A stretch of DNA of 64,000 nucleotides from the NCBI GenBank assembly GCA_014379585.1, contig JACMLN010000125.1, forward strand, positions 1 to 64,000. Reading direction: 5' to 3'. Every line of letters starts with the position of its first letter. Positions within the stretch are counted from its first letter, which is position 1. Source of the DNA: Gloeobacterales cyanobacterium ES-bin-313. Lineage in GTDB: Bacteria; Cyanobacteriota; Cyanobacteriia; Gloeobacterales; Gloeobacteraceae. Under the pieces are notes generated by a model, which saw nothing but the letters and a program-made list of their open reading frames with translations, made no database searches and was not told where the DNA came from. A program made the position numbers and the translations under genes. This document shows positions 42,927 through 51,298 of the stretch, piece by piece.

Positions 42927-44190
42927 GCGCCCAACCCGCCCCACGAGTGCTCGCAAGAGCGCATCTGGCAAACCTGTGCGTGCCCGTAAGGCATCTTCAG
43001 GGATCAGCAAAGATATGACACCCGATTCAAAGCCTCGTAAGGTACGCAAAACTGGGGACTCTGAAAATATCCAACGCAAGAGTCAAGAGAGTAGCGCAGG
43101 TCGGATTCGTCGTAAAGAGGATACTTCAGGCCGTGCGAGCCGTGGTGGTGAATCAGGGGATAGCAGTCGCCTACGTCGAAATACTTCTTCTTCCGATGAG
43201 AGTAGCCGTATTCGTCGCCCCAAAAAAGAAGAGCAAGGGGAACAACCACGGGTGCGCCGAGATAAGGAGGCCGGAAGTGATAATAGTCGCATTCGACCGA
43301 TTAAATCGGGTATCGGTGGCATTCGCCGCCCGACAGTGGAAGAACCTGTTACGCGTCATCAGAGTGATGATTCAGAAGAAGTCCGTCCGCCCAATCGTAA
43401 ACAGATTGTCACGGGTGCTCCAGAAGGGGATGAAGACAGTCCTGAGTTGCTTTATGGCAAACAAGCTGTGCTTGCGGCGTTGCAATCTGGCCGTTCTCTG
43501 AATCGTGTTTGGTTGAGCGAGCGGATGCGCTACGATCCACGCTTTTTACGCCTCGTCGATGCAGCGAAGGGTGGGGGAACCGTCGTCGATATTGTTGAGC
43601 TTAAACGGCTGGATCAACTCACCGACGGTGGCAATCACCAAGGCATTGCCGCTCAAGTTGCAGCCCATGCCTATGTGGAGTTTGAAGACTTGATCACCCA
43701 AGCTTTGACCCAAAGCAATCCAGTGATTTTGGCCTGCGATGGCATCGAAGATCCGCATAATTTGGGTGCTTTGATCCGCAGTGCGGAAGCGCTAGGGGTT
43801 CAGGGTTTGGTCATTCCCCATCGTCGGGCTGTTGGGATTACTGCCGTGGTGGCGAAAGTGGCTGCTGGAGCAATCGAGCACCTACCGATTTCGCGGGTGA
43901 TTAATCTGAATCAGGCGGTTGAACGGCTTAAAGAAGCGGGTTTTTGGATCTTGGGAACCCAGGATACAGCCGGTCAAGCGATCTACGAATTGGATCTGAC
44001 TGGCCCACTTGTGGTGATCATTGGTTCTGAAGGCAAAGGCATCTCGCTACTTACCCAGCGCCACTGTGACTACATGGCCGCTGTTCCTCTGGCTGGGAAG
44101 ACGGGGAGTTTGAATGCTTCGGTGGCAGGTGGTGTGGTGCTTTATGAAGTGATGCGCCAACGGGCGAAGAAAAATATCGACATGAGTTAG
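42901..44190 (+). CDS. rlmB: 23S rRNA 2'-O-methyltransferase RlmB-like (SPOUT) with basic N-terminal extension
   Basis: A 429-residue protein. The C-terminal about 245 residues form a TrmH/SpoU methyltransferase: substrate-binding domain ([21 protein letters not shown]), then knot motifs [34 protein letters not shown] and [22 protein letters not shown]. The first 175 residues are disordered and basic, containing six roughly evenly spaced RxR repeats (GRIRR, SRLRR, SRIRR, PRVRR, SRIR, GIRR at about 67-143). That is unusual for the family and likely binds RNA. ATG at 42901 is chosen over a TTG at 42874. Confidence 0.92.
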   Translation: MSPSPQRPKRPTRPTSARKSASGKPVRARKASSGISKDMTPDSKPRKVRKTGDSENIQRKSQESSAGRIRRKEDTSGRASRGGESGDSSRLRRNTSSSDESSRIRRPKKEEQGEQPRVRRDKEAGSDNSRIRPIKSGIGGIRRPTVEEPVTRHQSDDSEEVRPPNRKQIVTGAPEGDEDSPELLYGKQAVLAALQSGRSLNRVWLSERMRYDPRFLRLVDAAKGGGTVVDIVELKRLDQLTDGGNHQGIAAQVAAHAYVEFEDLITQALTQSNPVILACDGIEDPHNLGALIRSAEALGVQGLVIPHRRAVGITAVVAKVAAGAIEHLPISRVINLNQAVERLKEAGFWILGTQDTAGQAIYELDLTGPLVVIIGSEGKGISLLTQRHCDYMAAVPLAGKTGSLNASVAGGVVLYEVMRQRAKKNIDMS

Positions 44191-44297
44191 CGGGATTTGC
44201 TTTGTCTTGTCAGGGGGCGGGGCTGTCTACACTCCGCTTTGCTGGGTGGGATAAGTAGTACCCCCGACCCCAAAAAGCAGCTTCTCTACCCTTGCTC

Positions 44298-46424
44298 CTA
44301 CTTACAGCTTTTTAGGGGAATTGCTTTGGTGAGGAATTGCTGAAGCATGGTTTCTAGTTGGCCACGGGTATAGGGTTTTTGGAGAAAGCCGTTCATGTCA
44401 ATAGCTAGATGAGATTCATATTCATCCAGATTACTGAGAGCAGTGATAGCAATAATCGGTAAATGCTTATCCATGTTTCTTGAACGGATGATTCTGCTGG
44501 CTTCAAAGCCATCCATGTCAGGCATCTGGCAGTCCATCAAGATTAAGTCATAGTCGGTGCTATCGGCTGCTGCAACAGCTTGGAGGCCATCATGGGCAAG
44601 ATCCACACTGCTAAAGCCAAGTTGTTTGAGATGTCTGAGTAGAACCATCTGGTTAACGGGATTATCTTCAACAACCAGAAGCTTTGCATCCAAGTGCTGG
44701 AGAGCAGGCTGTTCAATCGTTGTGGAGTTTTCAGAGGGGATGGAGATGGGCTGTGCTTCCTCACTAGCACTGAGAGGTAAAGCGAAGGAGAAGGTTGAAC
44801 CCTCCCCAGGAATACTTTCAACGGTGATTGCTCCACCCATGAGTTCGACGAGTTGTTTAGAGATGGCGAGTCCTAGCCCTGTGCCGCCAAAGCGCCGATT
44901 GAAAGAAGCATCGGCCTGGGTAAAAGCAGTGAAGAGTTTGCCGATGTCCCTAGGAGCAATGCCAATGCCTGTATCCTCGACACAAAACCGGATATGACTT
45001 GGGGCATCGGGGAGGGACTCAACTCGGATATGGACGCGGCCCGAAGCGGTAAATTTCACGGCATTGCTAGCCAAATTGCTCAGGATTTGGGTAATGCGCA
45101 CTGAATCGCCATACAAGGAAAGAGGTAAGTGTGGATCAACCTGGATCGCGAAATCGAGTCCTTTGCGTTGTGCTGATTCGCCAACTATGGCTGCAACAGA
45201 GGCAACCAAAGCTTTGACATTAAAAGGGGCAGGGTCGAGTTCCATCCGTCCTGCTTCCACTTTCGAGTAATCGAGAATATGGTTGATGAGGGCGAGCATC
45301 TGTTGGGAACAGAGCATGAGGGTACTGGCAAAGCCACGTTGCTCCTCAGTCAGTTGTGTTTGGAAGAGTAGATCTGTCAAGCCGATGATGCCGTTCATGG
45401 GGGTACGTAGTTCGTGGCTGGCATTAGCCAAGAAGGTACTTTTTGCCGTCAGTGCATTTTGTAATTCATCGGTGCGTTGGGCGACGCGATCTTCTAACAA
45501 TCTAGTTAAGCATTCTAGTTGCTTGAGTTGGGCTTTAGCTGCTTGGTACAACTGCGCTTGATGCAAGGCAATAGTAAGCTGCGCTCCGAACTGGTATAAC
45601 AAATCCATCTCGCCTGCTCGCCAACGCCTGGTGCTGCTGCATTGGTGGAGAATAAACAGTCCCCACACCTTACCATCCATCAAGATAGGAACAACTAGGC
45701 TTGCCTTCACCTCAAAACGCTCCAGCAATTCCAGGTGACAAGGAGATAGGCCAGCTTCACGTACATCTTCAAATGCGGCTATACGATTGTCGAGGTACTG
45801 CTCGGCCTTGCTAGCTTTAAAACAGGTGTCATTGATTTCTAGTCCACGTGAGTGAGTCCAGCCCATTGCGACCGACTCAGCAGCCACGGTGCCGTTATAC
45901 TCCCCATCGAAGTGATAGAGAAGTGCCCTATCCACCCCCATGAATGCCCTTACCCCATCTACTGCGGCTTTAAAGACATCTTTGAGTTCTAGCGAGCGGC
46001 GCACTGCGCCCACAAGACGGAAGAGCGCTTCGCGCTCCGCCTCGCCATATCCCTCGTACCTATGGTGGGTTGCAACTGCACTGAGTAGGGAGCCAGCAAG
46101 GCAGTCAATCCGGCAGGCTGGTATGCAGCAGTCAGCCCCAGCTTTGGCTAGGCGAGCGGCTTCTAGTGGTTCGTCGGCTCCACCGAACACGATCACTGGA
46201 GCATTCGCACCAGCATGTCGTAGCAGCGCCAGCACAGCAATAGTGGGCAGGCTAGGTGGATCCGCCGAGACAATAATGGCATCCCACCTCGCTGCAGCGC
46301 TTGCTTCTACCTCATCCGCTGAAGCAACAACACTCACATTGGAAGCAATTAGCCCAAGACTCGCTACGAGCGTAGAAGCGTTTTTGGGAGTAGCGATGAT
46401 AAGTAGACGTAGAGAATTTAGCAT
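44298..46424 (-). CDS. Hybrid sensor histidine kinase with cyanobacteriochrome-type GAF domain
   Basis: 708 residues. Residues 1-110 form a degenerate receiver-like domain (the phospho-acceptor position appears to be Ser). Residues about 135-300 are a GAF domain with D199-T-C201-F (DXCF motif) and C229-H230 in SPCHLELLERF, the two cysteines used by DXCF cyanobacteriochromes to hold a bilin. Then come HisKA with H337 (SHELRTPMNG), a HATPase with DTGIGI and GGTGLGL, and a C-terminal receiver with VVEDNPVNQ and LILMDCQMPDMDG. Predicted cytosolic, light-responsive. Output partner unknown. Confidence 0.88.
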   Translation of the reverse strand: MLNSLRLLIIATPKNASTLVASLGLIASNVSVVASADEVEASAAARWDAIIVSADPPSLPTIAVLALLRHAGANAPVIVFGGADEPLEAARLAKAGADCCIPACRIDCLAGSLLSAVATHHRYEGYGEAEREALFRLVGAVRRSLELKDVFKAAVDGVRAFMGVDRALLYHFDGEYNGTVAAESVAMGWTHSRGLEINDTCFKASKAEQYLDNRIAAFEDVREAGLSPCHLELLERFEVKASLVVPILMDGKVWGLFILHQCSSTRRWRAGEMDLLYQFGAQLTIALHQAQLYQAAKAQLKQLECLTRLLEDRVAQRTDELQNALTAKSTFLANASHELRTPMNGIIGLTDLLFQTQLTEEQRGFASTLMLCSQQMLALINHILDYSKVEAGRMELDPAPFNVKALVASVAAIVGESAQRKGLDFAIQVDPHLPLSLYGDSVRITQILSNLASNAVKFTASGRVHIRVESLPDAPSHIRFCVEDTGIGIAPRDIGKLFTAFTQADASFNRRFGGTGLGLAISKQLVELMGGAITVESIPGEGSTFSFALPLSASEEAQPISIPSENSTTIEQPALQHLDAKLLVVEDNPVNQMVLLRHLKQLGFSSVDLAHDGLQAVAAADSTDYDLILMDCQMPDMDGFEASRIIRSRNMDKHLPIIAITALSNLDEYESHLAIDMNGFLQKPYTRGQLETMLQQFLTKAIPLKSCK

Positions 46425-47004
46425 TTGAAACCATTGAAAGCAGTTTACACAGACCCACTGGAGTGTCCATTTACGGTAGAGTACCCTCTGGAATTATTGG
46501 AGTACAACAATATACTGATTAGGAATTGCGTTTCGAAGTTTTCTGAATTTTTGTTGTAAATTGCTGCCTTAAACCCCAAGGGCAGTTTTTTCAGAAAGAG
46601 AAGGAGGTGCGCGAAGAATAAACGCTGTGAGAGCTACTTCGGCCAAAAGTGATGGCTTATTGTCATGCATTTAACCTCAAATTGGGGGGTAAGGAACAGT
46701 TAGGATGCGTTTACTTTTGCTTTGTGATCGGAAACTACTGCCGTGTACTCGGAAAATCTACTTCCCTCTCAGTAATTTCATCTACAACAATCTTATTGGT
46801 TTCTTGAATTGTGAATATAAAGCAACTGTAAAGATTGATCATTTTTGGAAAACCAGTATTTATGCTTAACGTGATTTTGAGTTAAGCATCTGTGGCGAAA
46901 AAGGCTTCGTGGGCTGGTGACATTAGGAGATTAATCCGCTCAAGAGATTGACCAGAAAGTTGGTTGGGCTGCGATGCCTTGTATGATCGCGCTAAGCGAT
47001 GTTT
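46425..47004. other. Intergenic region, 580 bases
   Basis: No supported gene. A 54-codon frame from 46705 has a weak ribosome site but unnatural composition, and I rejected it. A short palindrome lies near 46984-47001. The region should contain the promoter of the hybrid kinase. Confidence 0.45.
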
Positions 47005-48285
47005 TTAGCCCTCGAGTAATTTTTGGACTTCTGCCTCGACTTCGCGCGGGTATACAAGCCAAGTGTGCGTCTCTGGTTGCATAAGAGAACGGACGAGGGG
47101 AGAAGCGTTGGCGATTTCAATTAACTGCCCGCCATCTCTTAAAAAAATACCCTGTTCATAAAGGGTGTAACCTTTTGCTTGGCTGCCTTCAATGGTGGAA
47201 TAGAGTTGTGGGGGCAGTCCGAGTTCGGCCAGCGTTGTGCGGACTCGGTTGAGAATGTATTGGCAGTGAACATCCTCTAAATTGGAAACTTCGGCGACTT
47301 TAAACAAGTCGCGATCTAAGAATCGGCGGCAGAGATCCCGCAAAATCGGGTCACTGTGATGTCTCCAGCGGTGCAAATGGTAGTTGACGACGGTGTCGTC
47401 GTTGGCGAGGTAGGTTGCTAACGGAAGATCTGGTACGAGTTGGAGTAGCCAAGCCCGCATCACTTCATCTGCTTCAAGATCGCCAGTTTGGGCATGTTTT
47501 CGAGCTAGCCCCAGCGCCTGCTGGAGGATAAACCGAGCTGCCATATTTTTGGGATGGTAGTAAACCTGGGAGTACATGAAGTGGCGCACAACCAGATAGT
47601 GCTCGATGGCAACCATGCGCTTACGATCTTTGAGCACTAGCATCTGAGAACTGGGGTCGTAATCGAGAGCATTCAAAATGCGGTCGAGATCTAAGTGTCC
47701 GTACTGGGCACCAGTGAAATAGCTGTCCCGTAGCAAATAATCGAGGCGATCGCAGTCGAGTTGCCCGGAAACGAGTTGGGTGAGGGCAAGAATGGGATGG
47801 GTCTTGGCCAAAACTTGCTGGAGTTCGGGAATCAGTTTTGGATCGTGGGCAGCGAGGAGTTGGGCAACTTTGGTGTCTCCATGGAGAATCTGCTGGGTCC
47901 AGAGTTCGTGGTCGTACTGAAAAATATGTTCGCTGGCATGGCTGAATGGGCCGTGGCCAATGTCGTGGAGAAGCGCTGCGCAGAGGGCGACGCCTCGAAA
48001 GGGAGCCAACATGGGGTAGCGGGGAATAAGCCGATCTACAACGCGCCGTGCGACTTCGAGCACGCCTAAGGAGTGGGTGAAGCGAGAGCCTTCCGCCCCA
48101 TGAAAAGTGAGAGCAGCCACGTCCAATTGGCGTATGCGCCGCAAGCGTTGAAATTCTGGGGTATCGATCAAGTCAATCAACAGCGCTTCGACAGGGTCAT
48201 CGCCGCGCAAACTGATCGCCCCATGAATGGGGTCGTGGTAAGTCCGAGATTTACGTGCCACAAACAGGCTGGAACGTCTGTTCAC
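47005..48285 (-). CDS. HD-domain phosphohydrolase (dNTPase/YwfO-like)
   Basis: About 426 residues. The HD metal site is visible as His in FTHSLGVLEVARRV, the His-Asp pair in LLHDIGHGPFSH and a distal Asp in QLDCDRLDYLLRDS. The start DPIHGAISLRGDDPVEALL and LRRIRQLDVAAL match the dGTPase/YwfO-like family, which hydrolyses nucleotides or related phosphates. The start is uncertain: GTG at 48285 is used here, a TTG at 48315 or GTG further in are alternatives, and none has a good ribosome site. Monocistronic. Confidence 0.9.
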   Translation of the reverse strand: MNRRSSLFVARKSRTYHDPIHGAISLRGDDPVEALLIDLIDTPEFQRLRRIRQLDVAALTFHGAEGSRFTHSLGVLEVARRVVDRLIPRYPMLAPFRGVALCAALLHDIGHGPFSHASEHIFQYDHELWTQQILHGDTKVAQLLAAHDPKLIPELQQVLAKTHPILALTQLVSGQLDCDRLDYLLRDSYFTGAQYGHLDLDRILNALDYDPSSQMLVLKDRKRMVAIEHYLVVRHFMYSQVYYHPKNMAARFILQQALGLARKHAQTGDLEADEVMRAWLLQLVPDLPLATYLANDDTVVNYHLHRWRHHSDPILRDLCRRFLDRDLFKVAEVSNLEDVHCQYILNRVRTTLAELGLPPQLYSTIEGSQAKGYTLYEQGIFLRDGGQLIEIANASPLVRSLMQPETHTWLVYPREVEAEVQKLLEG

Positions 48286-48437
48286 AGTATCGCCCAATAA
48301 GCGTGTTGTTGGCAATGTGAGTACAACGATTATTGCTACTCAAGCTTGGAGGAACAAACGAATCTTCTGATTCAGAACACCAACTTTTCGCTAAATTGGG
48401 CATGAGATAGACTCCTGAACTAGATCCTGCTTCAACC

Positions 48438-48677
48438 ATGCAAAGCCTACTTTCCGCAATCACTTTTCAGCCATTGCTGGCTGATGATCTTGTAATGCTT
48501 CACGATTGGTTGCAACGCCCACTCGTTGCTGAATGGTGGGATGCACCGCCACCCTTCTCTGAGGTCGAGTCTGAATTCCTTGAACTTACTGAACTTGAAA
48601 GCTGGTTTTATCCCAAAGGCAAATATCATCACCCCGGATGGCCAAGCACTGCTTATGGTAAAAGAAAGGACAAGTGA
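48438..48677 (+). pseudogene. Truncated GNAT acetyltransferase (AAC(6')-like) fragment
   Basis: The frame encodes only the N-terminal part of a GNAT acetyltransferase of the AacA4/RimJ-like type: ITFQPLLADDLVMLHDWLQRPLVAEWWD matches the fold's start, but the acetyl-CoA-binding core (V-x-x-x-x-R/Q-G-x-G) is absent. The tail turns into an unrelated basic sequence (AYGKRKDK) before the stop. It is probably a decayed remnant. A functional 79-residue protein is unlikely. Confidence 0.6.
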
Positions 48678-48735
48678 AGCAAAATCATCTCTACGCTCTC
48701 GCCCGTAGAATTAAGAGGCGAAAGCGGAGCATCGA

Positions 48736-50247
48736 GTGAAAGATTTCCAGAAACAGTTTGGTCTAATCGCTGCAATCGGCGGTGGTGTTGCCCTCGGATT
48801 AGCTCCCCAGGCGGGGCTTTGGTGGCTCGCTTGGTTTGCCCTTGCGCCCCTTTGGGTTTACCTATCTACTGCTGAGAAACCAAGCGCTTTTCGCCTCGGC
48901 ATGGTCTTTGGTATGGTCTACCACGGAATTATGCTGCGCTGGTTACTCGGAATGCATCCGCTCACCTGGATGGGCATTCCCTGGTGGCCAAGTCTTGGCA
49001 TTGCCATTGGCTTGTGGTTACTGGTCAGTGCGACCCAGGCATGGGTGATTGGGGGGTGGGCTTGGCTAGTTTTTCGACCCCAAATTTCAGGTTTGCCTAG
49101 AATTGCCTTCGCAGTCGGCCTCTGGATAGCGCTGCATTGGATCTGGGGGCAGGGTTCTACGGCTTTTCCTTGGGATGACATTGCTCAGACCCAAAGTGGA
49201 GATCTCTGGGGAATACAGCTGGTTAGCCTCGGTGGTTCGGCACTGCTCACAGCTCTTTTGGTTTCAGTCAATGGTTTCATCGCTGAATATTGGCTCAGTA
49301 AAAACAAAAATTTCGCGTTTGCCCCCGTTGCTGTTTTAATTGCAGCCCACAGCTTTGGGATTTGGCAGTTAGACCAACCTTTAGAATCGGCGGGTGCCAG
49401 TTTTCGCATTGGAGTCGTACAAGGTAATATTCCGCAAAATCGCAAGTGGTCTCGTGGCGGATTCACGGAAGCGCTTAATACTTACGTAAAAGGCTATACA
49501 AGCCTTGCTACCCAAGAAGCAGATGCAGTGCTAGTGCCTGAAACAGCCTATCCACGCATCTGGTTGCATACTCCCGATCCAGATAACCCCTTGGTGCAAG
49601 CAATTCGTTCACAAAAGAAAGTGCTGATCTTGGGGGCTTTCGATGTCCCCAACAGCGATGCTCTAAATACTTCCTTGTTTGCCCTCGATCGAACTGGCGC
49701 TGTAGCAGGTAGCTACAACAAAGAACATCTCGTCCCCTTAGGAGAGCAAATTCCTCTAAAAGAATATATCGGCTGGCTCATTCGTAAACTTTCGCCCCTT
49801 AAAGGCGAATTGGAACCAGGAATTCTTGAACAGAAATTTACGACACCTTTTGGTCTTTTAGCCGGGGGGATCTGCTTCGATTCGGCCTTCGGTGAGGGCT
49901 TTCGCTGGCAAGTCGATCAAGGGGCAACAGTCTTGGTAACGGCTACCAACGATGCTTGGTTTGGTTCTGCCATGGGCCCTGAACACCATGCTCTCGATAC
50001 GTTGCGCGCCGTTGAAACCGCCCGTTGGTTGGTGCGCGCTTCCAATAATGGTACGAGTGGCAGTATCGACCCCCGTGGCCGCACGGCGCAACTGACTGGT
50101 TGGAATGTCTACGCCGAATTTATTCAAACAGTACAACCTCTTAAAACCCGCACGCTTTATGTTCAGTGGGGTGATTGGGTGCCACCTCTTACAGCTGGTT
50201 TGGCCATTTTTAGCGCAATCGCCAGCCGACGAGAACGCCGCCCATAA
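48736..50247 (+). CDS. lnt: Apolipoprotein N-acyltransferase
   Basis: A 503-residue inner-membrane enzyme that adds the third acyl chain to lipoproteins. Several N-terminal membrane helices (about 10-215) precede the carbon-nitrogen hydrolase domain with catalytic E269 (VPETAYP), K329 (NKEHLVPLGE) and C380 (GGICFDSAFGE). Start GTG at 48736 has GGAG eight bases upstream. The 3' end overlaps the convergent FUN14 gene by 38 bases. Consistent with this window's lipoprotein adaptor (20514). Confidence 0.95.
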   Translation: MKDFQKQFGLIAAIGGGVALGLAPQAGLWWLAWFALAPLWVYLSTAEKPSAFRLGMVFGMVYHGIMLRWLLGMHPLTWMGIPWWPSLGIAIGLWLLVSATQAWVIGGWAWLVFRPQISGLPRIAFAVGLWIALHWIWGQGSTAFPWDDIAQTQSGDLWGIQLVSLGGSALLTALLVSVNGFIAEYWLSKNKNFAFAPVAVLIAAHSFGIWQLDQPLESAGASFRIGVVQGNIPQNRKWSRGGFTEALNTYVKGYTSLATQEADAVLVPETAYPRIWLHTPDPDNPLVQAIRSQKKVLILGAFDVPNSDALNTSLFALDRTGAVAGSYNKEHLVPLGEQIPLKEYIGWLIRKLSPLKGELEPGILEQKFTTPFGLLAGGICFDSAFGEGFRWQVDQGATVLVTATNDAWFGSAMGPEHHALDTLRAVETARWLVRASNNGTSGSIDPRGRTAQLTGWNVYAEFIQTVQPLKTRTLYVQWGDWVPPLTAGLAIFSAIASRRERRP

Positions 50248-50524
50248 ATCCAGCCCCCGCGAGGCTTAAACCTTTCAGGGCATGGGTTGCCCAATGCTGG
50301 GCGCTTTTAGAAAATTCGACAAAGTGGGAATCAAAAGCAGACCAGTTGACTGTTGCTACCCCCCATTGCGTAAGCGCGAAGGTAAATAGTAGGCCGCAGC
50401 CGACCAGAAAGAGCAAAAAAAGGGCAATCTTACGAAGCGCAAAACCAACGGCAACCCCTGTAAGGCCTCCGGCACCAAGTTGTAGGATCATTGGTATGAC
50501 CGGATCGTTCGCCAAAAAGTCCAT
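50210..50524 (-). CDS. FUN14-family membrane protein
   Basis: About 104 residues, three hydrophobic segments. The pattern LQLGAGGLTGVAVGFALRKIALFLLFLVG is typical of the FUN14 family, which in bacteria has no settled function. ATG at 50524 is chosen because the longer frame from 50563 would begin inside the adjacent tRNA. No ribosome site is visible, so it may be translated from the tRNA-derived transcript. It ends inside the 3' end of lnt on the opposite strand. Confidence 0.8.
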   Translation of the reverse strand: MDFLANDPVIPMILQLGAGGLTGVAVGFALRKIALFLLFLVGCGLLFTFALTQWGVATVNWSAFDSHFVEFSKSAQHWATHALKGLSLAGAGFMGGVLVGWRLR

Positions 50525-50531
50525 AGGAAGA

Positions 50532-50604
50532 TCGGCGGTACTGGACTCGAACCAGTATGTCACGAATTATGAGTTCGCCGCTTTACCAAGTCAGCCAACC
50601 GCCG
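50532..50604 (-). tRNA. tRNA-Met (anticodon CAT)
   Basis: 73 bases. Acceptor 5' CGGCGGT pairs with 3' ACCGCCG (discriminator A). The anticodon stem is GCGAA/TTCGT with loop CTCATAA. The T arm is ACTGG-TTCGAGT-CCAGT. The first pair C-G differs from the C-A mismatch of initiator tRNA, so this is elongator tRNA-Met, or Ile2 if lysidine-modified. CCA is not encoded. The FUN14 start follows after eight bases on the same strand. Confidence 0.95.
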
Positions 50605-50615
50605 CCTTCCAAACA

Positions 50616-50623
50616 AGTATAAT
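50616..50623. promoter_or_regulatory. Overlapping divergent -10 elements
   Basis: AGTATAAT can serve as a -10 in both directions: TATAAT (50618-50623) toward the plus-strand gene at 50703 and TATACT (complement of 50616-50621) 11 bases before the tRNA-Met 5' end. The -35 boxes are poor matches. Confidence 0.4.
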
Positions 50624-50702
50624 AGGAAGATGTAGGTGAAGGGTTGAACCCCCTTTTCCTGCGGGGCCACTCCGTCGGGCGTTACGCGCCATTCTTCACA
50701 CA

Positions 50703-50984
50703 ATGCTACATCGCAAGCTGTATCAACTCTGTCAGGAAAAAGTCGAAGTCTGCCTTTTCCTGCGGGATCAAGGACGCTGGCTGGAGGAGGTTCAGATCCT
50801 CGACCTAGAAGGCGATATCGTTACCGTGCGCTACACCACGGACGATGAAGACGAAATTGCTGCCTGGGAAGAGATCATTCGCATCGACAATATCGGCTCT
50901 GTGACGCGCAAGCTATCGACGCTCTCAAAGCGCCACGATGCTTCGATGCTTGTCGCCGAAGATTGCCCAGAGTCCGAACGTTAG
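50703..50984 (+). CDS. Conserved cyanobacterial protein (DUF6679-like)
   Basis: A 93-residue acidic soluble protein starting MLHRKLYQLCQEKVEVCLFLRDQGRW and continuing with a beta-rich segment (VQILDLEGDIVTVRYTTDDEDE). It ends in a conserved-looking DCPESER tail. It resembles a small cyanobacterial family I recall as DUF6679. Function unknown. No membrane helix. ATG at 50703. Confidence 0.7.
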   Translation: MLHRKLYQLCQEKVEVCLFLRDQGRWLEEVQILDLEGDIVTVRYTTDDEDEIAAWEEIIRIDNIGSVTRKLSTLSKRHDASMLVAEDCPESER

Positions 50985-51298
50985 GGCGAAGTGCCTGCTC
51001 TGCCAACCAGCAGTGCTTGGATGTCGTCTGCAAAATTTCTCTGTTTATGCGTACTTAATTGGGTGCTGCTCTCCCGCTGTTGCCCAAATTGTCGAGGGGA
51101 ACGAAGCTTTAAGTGAGATCGACCCTGTGAATATTCAGGTTGTGCTAGAACTTCAACTGCCTTCGCAGCCGCCAATTCTATTCTGAGTACTCGCTTAAAA
51201 TTTCAGAAGCGACTTGGCGTGCTCAAGATGCGGCGCTCCTCTTAAAGCTCTAAGCCTAAGAATCATGTCAAAATCAAAACAGATGTAAAGCCTCACAC
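50985..51298. other. Intergenic region with a doubtful small frame
   Basis: Within these 314 bases a frame from GTG 51013 to 51186 encodes about 57 residues resembling a short exported or matrix peptide (CCSPAVAQIVEGNEALSEID, then a beta-prone QVVLELQLP). It has no clear ribosome site or family match and may be chance. Nothing else was seen. Confidence 0.3.

Noticed and set aside
46705-46870. A short plus-strand frame of about 54 codons in the 580-base gap
   Set aside because: Weak ribosome site, odd composition and no resemblance to any protein.
50985-51298. A possible exported peptide gene (51013-51186)
   Set aside because: No ribosome site and no family match; kept only as a note in the intergenic entry.
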